From assembly GCA_022575985.1 (NCBI GenBank), contig JAKSXM010000007.1:57380501-57444500 (forward strand): a stretch of 64,000 nucleotides of DNA, in the 5' to 3' direction. Below, in pieces: positions 45,742 to 56,939 of the stretch. This stretch comes from Anagrus nilaparvatae (lineage: Eukaryota > Arthropoda > Insecta > Hymenoptera > Mymaridae). The first letter of the stretch is position 1; every line of letters begins with the position of its first letter. The position numbers and the translations under genes were made by a program. Under the pieces are notes generated by a model, which had not been told where the DNA came from, made no database searches, and worked only from the letters and a program-made list of their open reading frames with translations.

Positions 45742-46761
45742 ATGGCAGATAAAGAGAAAATAATACAGTACACTTCCTTAAAGTGTAAACAGTATGAATG
45801 GACTGTAAAAAATTTATTATTGCTATCTTCTAGTACAATCATTTCACCAGAATTTACTATGGGTGAATATTCTCTCTATAATCACTCTAAAAAAGTACAA
45901 GAGCAAGGCGAGCTTAATTGGTCAATAAAGATGGAGTTAAGAACTGACCAACACATAAAAATTTTTTTAATTCTAAAACAATTTGATGCTCTAGAGTTTA
46001 ACGGTATTTCATTAAACTGTGCTTTTCAAATTTTTTATAATGATCTGTCAGATAATAGTATTATTGAACATATATTTACATTGGCCTCTTTAACTGCAGG
46101 GCCATTGGAAAATATAACAATAAAGCAAAATGATTTAAAAAATGGGGATTTTAAAATGGCCATTTCCTTAATTGATAAACTGGAAAATAATTTTATTCAA
46201 AAATATAATCTAAAATTAAAACTTACTTTACCAAAACCCGATGATGTTAGTAATGATTTTAAAAATCTTTTTTTAAATAAAGATTTTTCTGATTTAATTT
46301 TAAAAACAAAAACAAAGGAATTTAATGTTCATAAGAATATTTTAGCAGTAAGGAGTTCATATTTTATGGCTGCTTTAAAAAGTGACATGAAAGAAAAACA
46401 AGAAAATATTATAAGTTTACCTGAAGAAGATAATGTCATAGAAGAAATAATTAGGTACTTGTATACAGGAGAAATTAAAGACGCTGATGGCATAGCTAAA
46501 GATTTATTAATTGCAGCTAATAAATACCAGCTTGATGGATTAAAAAAAATTTGCATTTATAAACTTTTCGAAGAAGTTAGTACTGAAAATGCTGTAAATT
46601 GGTTTTTGTTTGCTGAAACGAATAATTCTCCAGAATTTCAAAACCACTTAATTAAGTTCATAAATTTTAATTATGAAGACATTCGTAAAACTGAAGGCTT
46701 TAAATTGTTATCTGAGGCAAAAACAAATTTAGCTCAAGTTTTTGAAAATATTCATGAATAA
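45742..46761 (+). CDS. MATH-BTB protein 1 (speckle-type POZ-like)
   Basis: A 339-residue single-exon protein. Residues about 15-160 form a MATH/TRAF domain (QYEWTVKN, SPEFTMG, CAFQIFY, LTAGPLENITIKQNDLKNGD). About 170-272 form a BTB/POZ domain (DFSDLILKTK, VHKNILAVRSSYFMAAL, YLYTGE, AANKYQLDGLK). About 273-339 match the SPOP 3-box/BACK start (STENAVNWFLFAE). Family role: substrate adaptor of Cul3 E3 ubiquitin ligases, MATH binding the target and BTB plus 3-box binding Cul3. The C-terminal nuclear signal of SPOP is absent, so location is open. The start is the first ATG after the acceptor, with A at -3. It is the most diverged of the five paralogues here. A large palindrome lies 85 bases after the stop. 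Confidence 0.95.
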   Translation: MADKEKIIQYTSLKCKQYEWTVKNLLLLSSSTIISPEFTMGEYSLYNHSKKVQEQGELNWSIKMELRTDQHIKIFLILKQFDALEFNGISLNCAFQIFYNDLSDNSIIEHIFTLASLTAGPLENITIKQNDLKNGDFKMAISLIDKLENNFIQKYNLKLKLTLPKPDDVSNDFKNLFLNKDFSDLILKTKTKEFNVHKNILAVRSSYFMAALKSDMKEKQENIISLPEEDNVIEEIIRYLYTGEIKDADGIAKDLLIAANKYQLDGLKKICIYKLFEEVSTENAVNWFLFAETNNSPEFQNHLIKFINFNYEDIRKTEGFKLLSEAKTNLAQVFENIHE

Positions 46762-46845
46762 TTAAATAATCAATATATTATAGTTTTAAGCTTAATCGTT
46801 TTAGTAAAAAACATATAACAAAATTTGGATAAAATTATACACACC

Positions 46846-46988
46846 AAACCTAAAAGAGTTTTTTGTTACGCAGAAGAGATTGAATGTTTATTTAATTCTT
46901 TAGAGAGGAATTAACCTCAAAATAAATCCTCTTTAAAGAATTAAATAAACATTCAATCTCTTCTGCGTAACAAAAAACTCTTAGGTTT
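46846..46988. repeat. Near-perfect palindrome in the 3' region of MATH-BTB gene 1
   Basis: Arms 46846-46909 and 46927-46988 are reverse complements with about two mismatches and one indel. They include TTTTTTGTTACGCAGAAGAG and ATTGAATGTTTATTTAATTC around a 17-base loop. The loop ends in AATAAA (46921-46926), and another AATAAA lies in the right arm (about 46944-46949). These are the first poly(A) signals after the gene, so the transcript may end within or just after a strong RNA hairpin. A transposon foldback remnant is the alternative reading. Confidence 0.85.
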
Positions 46989-47194
46989 GCAAGATAAGTT
47001 TTTATAAAACAAGCGAAAGAAAAAGTTGATTTGTAGTAAATATACATAAATGATAAAAAATTTACAAAATTATTTAAATTTTGAAATATGATTTTGTGCA
47101 TCTCATAGTACATGCAAGTATTCTTGCTGTTAAAAGTCTTCAACAGCTTTTTTTTAAGAAGTGATATCAAAATCATAGGGAAAAAAATGCAAAA

Positions 47195-47470
47195 ACAGTT
47201 CTTAAATTATATTTATCTGATAAGTTTAAAATATAAAATGTATAGTTGAAAACTTAATTGATAAATATCAGCTAGAAGGCAAAAAAAGCGTAAGTTTTTG
47301 AATTTGTCAAAATTATTGATATCGATAATGCTGTATAATAGCTTCTATTTGCTGAAAATAATTGCGTTAAGTTTGTAAGTACAAATTATTACAGAATAAG
47401 TAAAACTAATAGTTTTAAATAACTATCTATAGATGAAACATATTTATCTTTTACTTTGGATTGTGTTTCT
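47195..47470 (+). pseudogene. Decayed MATH-BTB copy (BTB and C-terminal part)
   Basis: Reading with frameshifts gives LNYIY, then DKYQLEG, then a frame with IIDIDNAV, two stops, LLFAENN, YYRISKTNSFK, a stop, LSIDE and LDCV. These match in order the end of the BTB domain and the C-terminal region of the intact neighbours (LNYIYTGE, DKYQLEG, NIENAIEWLLFAD, ISKTDDFKSLSE). Several stops, frameshifts and a deletion of the KFIIFH segment show it is dead. The MATH half was not found. Confidence 0.85.
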
Positions 47471-48800
47471 ATATCCTTCTTGAGTTTCTTATTGTTGTTA
47501 TTATTTTTATCATAATTTAATAAATGTACTTTTTATAGCTTTTCTTATTTAGATTATTAGATATAAAATATTTCAATAATTATATGTACTTTAAAACATT
47601 CATAATAATTTTTTTAAACATAATAGAATTTTGTTTTTCTTTTTATTTTTTTTCAAAAAGTTAGATTCTGTAAAGCTTAATTGTTATGTTAAATTATAAA
47701 CAATTCATTAAAAAATGTTTTGTTTTTAAATGTTATGAAGACAAAAATTCATGTATTAGATATGTAAAAAAATACAATATTTTGTAAAAAAGTATTTTTC
47801 AATAAATAACAATAAATAATAATTCATTATTAAATAATATTATTGTGATATCATGGATATTTATTTTTTAGTTAATTATTCAAAAAATAATTAAAAATAG
47901 GTATTTTAAAAATTTTTTGCAAGACTTTATACCTATTTTTTATTTTTTTGAATTCTGTTACATTGCATCCAATTTTAAAACAATTGCTTTTAATTTTTTA
48001 TTTTTGGATGTACAACGCGAGGTACAACGTTACAAACTAATTGTTATTCATTGATGTATAGTTTTGGTTCAAGAAAATATTTACATTTTTTGGAGGATCC
48101 TATTGTGCCAATGATTTGGTAGCGCTCTGCCTTTTTTTTAAGTATATTGAATTTTGAACTTACAACAAAAAAATTAAACTTTCTTAATTATTCATAATCA
48201 TTTTTTAAATTACCAAATAACAGTTTGTTTAAAACTAAAGATGTTTTTATGAATTAATATTTAATAGCTTTTTGGATCTCAGGTGTCTCTGAATAGAATA
48301 ATCTGTGAGAAAATTTGCTGTGTGTGCAAAATTAAATACACATATCCAAATCCACATTCTTTATTAGGCTCTAAATCAAGCTTTAAATTAGTTGAGAGCT
48401 TATTTTAGGATAATTTATGCCTCAGGCTAGAAAGTCCTAAGGTGATTATAAACACATTTATAAGAAAGTTATTCATTCAGTGGCTCTATAAAAACCACTT
48501 TTACATATTTCAAAATTTCATTTTAAATAGCCCAACCAAATAAAAATATGAAAATTTAAGTGTCTTGGATTTCAATACTCAATTTTAAGAAGTATTTTGA
48601 GAAAAAAAATCAAAATTTTAAAACAGTAAAAAGTATCTTTTTAAATAGTTTAGTCATTTTCAGTTCAAAATTCTGTATAAGTGGCGCCTCTCTATAACTA
48701 TATCAAAAATTATCTTTATCGATAAATCCATAGAATTATGGATAAATCACATAAATAATTTATTATCTAAATATTCTTTTGTTCATTTTAAAAGTGCCCC
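47471..48800. other. Intergenic AT-rich DNA
   Basis: No gene. Contains a right-end fragment of the hairpin-ended repeat subfamily (about 48091-48126) and otherwise unremarkable AT-rich sequence. Confidence 0.5.
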
Positions 48801-48839
48801 AAATATTTCTCTCTACCAGTACCCAATTGAATTCTGTAC

Positions 48840-49662
48840 CTTGAGAACGCTCGTTTTTCTGTAAAAATAGTTTTTAAATCATTTGTTTAAAATTCTAAAA
48901 GGTTTGTTTTAATTGTTTAAAAAGAATATAAATTTTAATAAGTAATTAATAAGTACTTTAGTTTTTAAGTGAAATAATAAATAATGGGTAAAATGATACG
49001 TTTTTTTTTTTGGCAATTAAAATATTTAATTATTCTTTTTCATTTTGATTTTATAGTGAAAAAAAATATATTAGTGAGTAAATATTTTATCTTAATTTTA
49101 AATTTAAAAAATCAAGAAATTTATTAAAAAATTTTAAAAGAAGTGCGTGTGGCAGTTTGTAAAAAAGTAACAGTTTTAAGTATTAAAAGTATTAAAATAA
49201 ATATTTTATGACATTTATATTTATTATTTCAAATCATTTTTAAAATTTATATCTGACTATAGAAAATATTAAATTAATAATAATTTTTGTGTATTTTATT
49301 TTATTCTTTTGAATAAATTTTAGTTTGACATTTTAAATTTATTTTATTGACGAAATATCTATTTCATTTCATAAACAATAATTAACATGGCTTCTTCAAA
49401 TTCAAAAATTTATAAATCCATTCTTTGGTAAAATATTATTATTTTTAGAGTTTAGTAACCAATATGAAAATAAATACAATAACTATAACAGAAAAGAAAT
49501 ATAAATTTATTTATATTAAATTTTATTGAAAAAAAAAAATATAATTAACCTGATTATATCTAATTATTGAAGCATCTATTTATTGCAAATGAAAAATATA
49601 TCAAAAATATATTAACTTCATGCGCGTATTATAATTTTTTTCAGTTCTCTTGAGCGTTCCAA
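48840..49662 (+). promoter_or_regulatory. Probable 5' leader exon and intron of MATH-BTB gene 2
   Basis: CATTTGTTTAAAATTCTAAA then AGGTTTGTTT (about 48880-48909) parallels the leader of gene 1, with a donor at 48902. The acceptor TTTTTTTCAG ends at 49644, 18 bases before the ATG. The putative leader intron is about 740 bases. Confidence 0.45.
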
Positions 49663-50763
49663 ATGGAAAACGAAGAATCAATTACAACGCTGATTAATCT
49701 GCTAACACAGCAAGTATCTAATAATTTAGCGAAAATAATTGAAAATGACCAAACAAATATTACAAATATTCATTATTCAACAAATTTTTGCAAGCAATAT
49801 GAGTGGACTGTTAAGAATTTAGCTTTACGCTCTTTTAATTTTCAAAGTTCACCAGAATTCACGATGGGTAAAAATTTTCTCAATAATGACCAAGAAGAAG
49901 CCAAACTCAAATGGCTGATAAAACTAGTGTTAGAAAAAAATCAGCCTATAGAAATATATTTAATTTTGAAAGATTTTCAAGCACTAAAAGAAAACAACGT
50001 TACAATTAGATGTGCTTTTCAAGTATTTTGTGGAAATGCTGACATTAATAGTATTCTTGAATTTGAATTTAATAAAAGTTCTTTAACAGCGGGTCCATTG
50101 GAGGGAATAACAATTAAGCAAGAAGATCTAAAGAATAATGATTTAAAAATCGCTGTCGCTTTGATTGAACAAAATTCAGAAAACAAGTTTATCGAAACTA
50201 CTCATAAAAAATTAAGTTTTTCTGTACCAAATCCTGAACAAGAAATAGCAAATGATTTTAAAAATTTTTTATTAAATGAAGATGCCTCTAATTTTATCCT
50301 AAAATCCAAAACAAAGGAGCATAAGGTACACAAAATCATTTTAATAGCTAGAAGTCCATATTTTGCAGCTGCTCTGAAAAATGATATGAAAGAAAAACAA
50401 GAAAATACTATTAATATGAGTGAAGATGATAATATAGTTATTGAATTATTGAATTACATTTACACAGGAGAAGTTGAAAATATTGAAAGCATATCAAAAG
50501 ATTTGTTTATCGCTGCTGATAAATATCAACTTGATGGTTTAAAAAAAATTTGCATTTATGAACTTTTCAAAACTGTTAATATTGAAAATGCTATAGATTG
50601 GTTTTCATTTGCCAATCAGTACAATTCTGAAGAATTTGAAAACCACTTGATTAAGTTTATCATATTTCATCAGTATGAAATTCAAAAAACTGATGGGTTT
50701 AAATTATTAGCTAAAAATTATCCAAAGTTGTCACAATTTTTAAATTGCCTTTTTTCTAATTAA
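49663..50763 (+). CDS. MATH-BTB protein 2 (speckle-type POZ-like)
   Basis: A 366-residue single-exon protein with a ~40-residue N-terminal extension (MENEESITTLINLLTQQVSN...) not seen in the other copies. MATH about 42-190 (QYEWTVKN, SPEFTMG, CAFQVFCG, LTAGPLEGITIKQEDLKN). BTB about 197-300 (VHKIILIARSPYFAAAL, NYIYTGE, AADKYQLDGLKK). C-terminal 3-box/BACK-like region (NIENAIDWFSFANQYN). Presumed Cul3 adaptor as for the family. Odd: the usual FSDLIL at the start of the BTB reads ASNFIL, losing an Asp that is strongly conserved in BTB domains. About 145 bases of its BTB are almost identical to gene 4. AATAAA at 50966-50971 is the likely poly(A) signal. Confidence 0.95.
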   Translation: MENEESITTLINLLTQQVSNNLAKIIENDQTNITNIHYSTNFCKQYEWTVKNLALRSFNFQSSPEFTMGKNFLNNDQEEAKLKWLIKLVLEKNQPIEIYLILKDFQALKENNVTIRCAFQVFCGNADINSILEFEFNKSSLTAGPLEGITIKQEDLKNNDLKIAVALIEQNSENKFIETTHKKLSFSVPNPEQEIANDFKNFLLNEDASNFILKSKTKEHKVHKIILIARSPYFAAALKNDMKEKQENTINMSEDDNIVIELLNYIYTGEVENIESISKDLFIAADKYQLDGLKKICIYELFKTVNIENAIDWFSFANQYNSEEFENHLIKFIIFHQYEIQKTDGFKLLAKNYPKLSQFLNCLFSN

Positions 50764-53661
50764 GCAAAATTTTATTGATAATATTTGTTTAGCCTAAATT
50801 TTCATATTATCAAAATTAAAATTAAAATTTTGATTTTAAATATAATTTACAATATGCGTTGATTAAATATTGTTTAAAATATTGATAAGAATTTATTTAT
50901 TTTTTTAATTATGTCTTAAATTATGTTCAATTGTTTTTGTTAAATGATATACTTAGATAAATTTTAATAAAATTTTGTTATTTTTCTGCAAAAACTTGTT
51001 TAAAATTATTTAAATTTAAATGTGTCCTTATAATCTAGTCTATAGTGGCCCATGAAGTTCGTTGTAGTTTATTTCAAAATTTTATCTTTTGGTTCTTTTC
51101 TTCAAAATATTGTCATCTTTTGCGCAATAGATCAATGTTGACACTTTATAATTTTTCTTTTGGAAAAAATCTGATATTTATTGAATGTTTTCTAAAATGT
51201 TTTAAAATTAATCAAAATATAGAAAATAAATTAAATTAAACAGTCTTCGTTTAAATCATTAATTGTTACATCCACAACATCTGAGGGTTAATCGGTCGTT
51301 TTTAATTTTTAATTTTTGTTTAAAGCTAAAACCACCAAATTATTTATCATTAACAAATAAATTTAACGTAATAAACCAAGTTTTTTAAATTACCTTCTGG
51401 ATTCTTTCTTTATAAATTTATGTTAAGAATGAAGTTAATCAGCTAATTATATTTTAATATAATATCAAAAAATTGTTTTTGAAATTTAAAAATGAGCATA
51501 AAATCTTTGCAGTTTTGAACGTGGCTGTAATGTATCTACACAGATTTGAAATAAATTACACTATTTAAGAACTGATATTTGGAAACTTGATTCCTCTATA
51601 AATAATTTGAAATGAATCCAATTTATGTCCTCAACCCTGCTTGTATGTGCACCAAATTCTGATGAAGACCTAAAATAATAAAAGAATTGTACGTTAAAAT
51701 ATTATAAATAATTTAAGTGTCCTATTTTTTAAAAAATTCAAATAAAATTTTTAGTTTTTTCTCATCTACAAGCAAACAATAATACAGTTCTGTTATTAAA
51801 ATTTGTAACCAAAATAATACCAGTAGGTTTCCAGGGTTTCGTAAACTAGGGCTTAAAAACTTTATTTTGAAAAATTGAAAACTTTTAAAACCCAAAAAAT
51901 AAATAAATAAAATGCAAATGTATATTATAGTTTTTATTAATAATATATTGTTAATTCAAAATTAAAAAACAAGATTTATTTTAATTATTACAAAAAATAT
52001 AAAAATTAGGTATTAGTTTAAATTAAAAAAAACATATATTATTTACTGGACTACTATAAAACGTGCTATTTGTAGAAATTAGTTTTAGACTGCAAAAAAT
52101 AATGTATGAATTGATTAAGGCTAAATTACATTATATTGTTAAAATCAATTTTTATTTTCCATATAAGAAATTATTTTTACCTTCTGGAAAGTTCATTTTT
52201 GATTTCAGTTGATAAATTTCATATAACCTTACAGCGGAGTATAAAATTTTTTTTCAGCGTTTGTCCTAAAATAAAAAAAAAGCATGAATAAATAGTTATC
52301 TATAATAAAACCAAAAAATATACCTGATAAGCAAATTTATATTAAAAAATATACTCAAATTTAATAAAAGTGTATAGTTTAAAAGAAAAAATATTGATAT
52401 TATTAATTATGTAGTCAAACTAAATTTTTAAAACAACACAATATATTTTTTTAAGTCACAATTTAATAATTTATTTACTTTTTTATGTTTTAGGTATGTA
52501 CCGATTTCAAATTAAATAAGTTTATACTCTAACCGAAACTTCAAACGCTGTAAGTAGTACTATGTTAATAATAATCATATTAAAAAAAAACTACAAATAG
52601 TTACATGTAGTAGTATATTAGATCTACAAGATTAATTTTCAATATTCATTTAGTATGAATTTTTCTTTAATACAAACAATACTTGCTTGAAATCTATTTC
52701 CCTATAAATATAATACTTTAAGCGTAATAACTTTTTTATTACTATTTTTACCAGTTATTTTGCCCTATTTATCAAATTGGAATAACTTACATGCAACAAT
52801 TAGTACTTAAAATAATATAAAACATGCAACATAAAAATATTCACTTGTTGCAACAATAAATAAATATGAGAATGGCTCAACTTGGTGAATGGTTTTTGAA
52901 TTTATCAGATTTGCCAAATGACAAATTTTATAGTAGGAAAAATTTAAAGAAAACTTTAAGATATTATAATAATTTATTTATTTATGGTATAATACAATAC
53001 CAGAATACAAAAAAATAATTCATAAGAATTAATAATTTTGAATTCAAAGGTTAGGATAAAATAAACAAAAAATTTTAAACCACATAACTAATTAATTAAA
53101 ATCAAATAAGTATTATTTTTTTTGAAATAATTTTTCATCGTCAATATCATTAATTTATAATTATTTTCTAAAGTTTAAATATTTTGTTTGTTTAACACTT
53201 GATTTATAAATGAACGCGTTCTCTTCTCTTTTATCATTGAAGCAGACGAAAATTCGATAAGTCACGTGTTTATCGCAGTCATCAGGGTTCTTTTTTATCG
53301 ATTATTGAAATTATTTGAATTTATTTGAACAAAGCTTTTTTAATAATGAATACTTGATTACAATTGTTGTAATATTTTTATATATTAATAATTTCTCTTA
53401 TTATAATTTGTTTAATATTTTTAATACAATATATTAATAATATACCTGTTTCATTTAATATTATTTGTTATAGAAGAGATTCTATACTTTTTTAAATAAA
53501 ACATTTTTAATATTATGATTAGAAATAAACGTCGATTATTAATTTTAAATTAAACAAACAAAAAATGTGCAAAATATAATTATTGATAATAGTAATTAAC
53601 GTTTACTAAAGGCAAATTCTTTAATTCGTTCAAATCAATGCCTTTTCACATTCATCAATGA
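50764..53661. other. Intergenic AT-rich DNA
   Basis: After the poly(A) signal of gene 2 nothing coding is supported; the 64-codon frame at 51045 has no recognisable feature. A CACGTG with neighbouring TTATCGCAGTCATCAG near 53262-53287 resembles the CACGTG-containing block upstream of gene 4 and could be a leftover promoter of a lost copy. Confidence 0.45.
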
Positions 53662-53864
53662 AAAATGGAAAAAATGGATGGCATTCATTTTTTTGATCCG
53701 TTAAACACGAATCTAGAATCAACTTTGCAAAATTCCTGGTCAATTTTTTGTTATTAACAAATTATTGCAAATTGTACAGGGATTTTGAAAAATGGATCCC
53801 GGATTCATGTTAACCGGTCAAAAACGAGGTCAAAAAACATAAATACCATCCATTTTTTTCCATG
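53662..53864. mobile_element. Foldback MITE, ~200 bp
   Basis: The left arm ATGGAAAAAATGGATGGCAT is mirrored by ACCATCCATTTTTTTCCAT on the right. The inner arms (GAATCTAGAATCAA..., CAAAATTCCTGGTCAATTTT) match the reverse complement of the right half with moderate divergence, around an AACAAATTATT centre. No target duplication was identified. Confidence 0.75.
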
Positions 53865-54398
53865 GGCAAAGCAATAGATTGAATTTATGCAGGCGGACAG
53901 GACTATAAATATTTATATAGATAAATCTCAATCAGTCTGCATTTTTTCCAAAAATGTTTCGATAATTTTTGCTGTTTCGCGCAAAATAAAATTAATGTCC
54001 CACTCGGAATCACCGTGTATTATATTCCATCCTTTTTTATTCCCTCTTTTTTCTCTGCGCACTTTTTGCTTTTTTACATTGACAAAATTTGAAGTTACAA
54101 AATTAAATTTTTGAAAAATGATTACTCAGAGACCTAAAGTGATGTTATTTCTTTAAAATATTTACTTTAGTATTATAGAGAAACAATGTTGTTCGTGTGA
54201 CGCTACCAACTCGGTGAATTACATAAAATCAGCGCGTGCAGCGATTTTTAGAGTTTTGCCGTTTAAAAAAAATTTTTTGCTATATGTTATTTTGTATACT
54301 TATACAATAACATGTCTTTTTAGATTAAAAAAATAATAATATATGCGTTATAATTTTGTTTGTATATTTATTTTTTTTTTAATATTTTAGATAAATTA

Positions 54399-54444
54399 AT
54401 ATTTTTAGTATATTAGACATGTAAAACTAATATACTAAAAATAT
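54399..54444. repeat. Hairpin with perfect 18-bp arms
   Basis: ATATTTTTAGTATATTAG and its exact reverse complement are separated by ten bases (ACATGTAAAA). Confidence 0.9.
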
Positions 54445-54584
54445 AAATATATTTTGAAAATGCACAACATCTGCGATCCTAACCTAGTATTATATTTTAA
54501 AATATATGCTTATTTTTTAAAACTTATTATACCGACTATAATTTAATTAATAATATTATTTAAAAAATTCTTTTTTATAAAACA

Positions 54585-55886
54585 GTGAACTTTTTATACG
54601 CGTTTATCAATAATTATAATGCAATTATAACGAGACAACCGGTTTTAATTTATTTACATAAAAAGTACAACTTGGCACTCTCACGATACCAAGTTTTACT
54701 TATTATAATACCAGCGCTACTGGTGCTGCCACAATACCAAACGCGGCTGTGTGCACACCATCAATATAGTTTTTGTTTGCTGCGTGCAAATTGTTTAGTA
54801 AAATTTATAAAACATTAAAGATTAATCAATTAAAATTTAGAAAAATGTAAGTATTAAGTACTTAATTTTAAAAATAATTTAAATATTATAAGTAATAAAA
54901 TATGATTTTAATGAAAGGGTAAAATTTGCTTAAAATTTGCTTAAATTTTTTTTGCATGCGTCCAATGTGAATCCAAGATGGCTCATGATTACAAGTGTTA
55001 TTATAATTTAAATTAGGTTTTATAATTTACGTGAAAAATAGAACATATAAATCCATGTAATTAATCATGGTGATAATTTTAATGTATAAAAGAATACTTT
55101 TTATGAACAAATAATATTTTACATTTCGGCAATATTTTATTCGAATCGGGATTGTAACCTCACTTCATGGTGATAATATATATTACCATTTGATCGATCA
55201 GACGATCAACTTATGTTATCAAAAAGTGGTAAGATGGGACCTGCTGATAATTACGTACCTTGAGTCTGGTTCACGATTTGATCTCAAACTACAGGTCTAC
55301 CTGGTTCGAAAAAAATTAAGTGATTTTAAAATCTTTAATAACATCAATTGATGGATCCTCCAGTCACTATTAATACTCACTATTAATGAACGACCCTAAC
55401 AAAGAATGTTTTCAAATAATTTTAATAAAATTTTAACATTTACAAATAATTATCAAAAATATTTTATATTATATCTCAATCATATCTTAACTCTGTTGAT
55501 TAATCAATAAATAAAGCACAAAACAAATAAAAATTTTATTTAAAAATATCTTATTATTTTGACCTTTTTTAGTAAGTTCATAATTTTATTAGGAGCTCCT
55601 AACCTAGGTTAAATTGCTAACAATCAATTAAATTATAAAACCAATTTAACTTTTAAAACCAATTGTCAATTCCTATTATATTATTTAAATAATTATATAA
55701 TTCTCTTTTAATTTTTTGGTGATTTCAATTCATATAAATTCTTGTGCAGATTGTAGTCACTTTGAATTTGATAAAGAATCAATATTTTACTTAAAATATA
55801 TGGTCATGTAAAATAGTAAAATGTTTATTTGTTATGTTATATTTTTCAGATTCTTTGATTATTAATCTTGATATAAAAATAGTACA
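54585..55886 (+). promoter_or_regulatory. 5' region of MATH-BTB gene 3: leader and intron with a YY1/Pho-like site
   Basis: AAATTGTTTAGTAAAATTTA followed by TAAAACA (about 54788-54815) is shared with the region before gene 5 (about 60069-60094) and is probably leader sequence. A GTAAGT donor is at about 54848. CCAAGATGGC, the core recognised by YY1/Pleiohomeotic, is at 54973-54982 and recurs upstream of gene 5. The acceptor ATTTTTCAG ends at 55849 and the following ATTCTTTGATTAT is also shared with gene 5. Confidence 0.5.
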
Positions 55887-56939
55887 ATGGAAGTGAAAGA
55901 AAGAAATATTAGGAGCATTCATTATTCAACAGTTTACAGTAACCAATATGAGTGGGTTATTAAAAATCCAGCTTTGTACTCTTTTAATACTCGCTACTCA
56001 CCAGATTTCGTTACTGAAAACTGTGCATGTATTAAATATAATACAAATGGTGGATATGTGACTTCTTCTGTGACTTCTACAGATACATTTACATGGACAA
56101 TAAAGTTGGTATTAAAAAGAAATCAGCCATTAGAAATTTTTTTAATTTTAAAAGATTTTGGAAAGGGCGGTGTATTTGTTAAAACTACAATAAAATGTGC
56201 TTTTCAAATTAAACATGGAAATGTAACAAATAATAGTATACTTGAGTTTACATTTGATAAAAATTCTTTAGAATCAAAACCATTAGAAGGAATAACTATT
56301 AAACAAGAAGACCTAAATAACAGCGATCTTAAAATTTCTGTATCACTGATTGAAGTAGATTCAGAAAATGAGTCCATTGAAACAAAACATAAAAAATTGA
56401 ATTTAACTGTACCAGTACCTGAACTTAACTTAGCAAATGATTTTAAAAATCTCATGTCAAGTGAAGAATTTTCTGATTTAATTTTGAAATCCAAAACTAA
56501 GACGTTTAAAGTACATAAAAATATTCTTGCTTCCAGAAGCCCTTATTTTATGACAGCAATAAAAACTGATATGATAGAAAAACAAGAAAATAAAATTAAC
56601 ATGACCGAAGAAGATAACGTAATTGAAGAATTACTCAACTACATTTATACTGATCAAATTGAAAATACCGAATTAGCTAAAGATTTGTTTATTGCTGCTG
56701 ATAAATATCAACTCGAAGGCTTGAAAAAAATATGTACTTATCATCTTTATAAGAATGTTAATATTGAGAATGCCATTGAATGGATTTTGTTTGCTAATCA
56801 GTACAATTCTGAAGAATTTCAAAATCATGTTATAAAATTTATTATTTTTCATATAAATGAAATTAGTAAGACTGATGATTTTAAATCATTATCTGAAATA
56901 AAAATAAGTTTGGAACAAGTTTTGAATTGTCTTCTTTAA
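55887..56939 (+). CDS. MATH-BTB protein 3 (speckle-type POZ-like)
   Basis: A 350-residue single-exon protein. MATH about 12-180 with an enlarged loop (about residues 43-68, rich in N, G, T and S). BTB about 184-285 (EEFSDLILKSK, VHKNILASRSPYFMTAI, NYIYTDQ, AADKYQLEGLKK). C-terminal 3-box/BACK-like part (NIENAIEWILFANQYN). The expected role is Cul3-linked substrate recruitment. In the usual BTB motif YTG the Gly is replaced (YTDQ), and LTAGPLEG reads LESKPLEG, changes not seen in genes 1, 2, 4 or 5. It is closest to gene 5, sharing leader, long coding stretches and 3' flank, so they are a recent duplicate pair. Poly(A) signal AATAAA at 56997-57002. Confidence 0.95.
   Translation: MEVKERNIRSIHYSTVYSNQYEWVIKNPALYSFNTRYSPDFVTENCACIKYNTNGGYVTSSVTSTDTFTWTIKLVLKRNQPLEIFLILKDFGKGGVFVKTTIKCAFQIKHGNVTNNSILEFTFDKNSLESKPLEGITIKQEDLNNSDLKISVSLIEVDSENESIETKHKKLNLTVPVPELNLANDFKNLMSSEEFSDLILKSKTKTFKVHKNILASRSPYFMTAIKTDMIEKQENKINMTEEDNVIEELLNYIYTDQIENTELAKDLFIAADKYQLEGLKKICTYHLYKNVNIENAIEWILFANQYNSEEFQNHVIKFIIFHINEISKTDDFKSLSEIKISLEQVLNCLL

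Noticed and set aside
46892..47176. 94-codon minus-strand frame crossing the palindrome
   Set aside because: The frame is generated by the palindrome arm and the antisense of a MATH-BTB flank; no independent coding signal.
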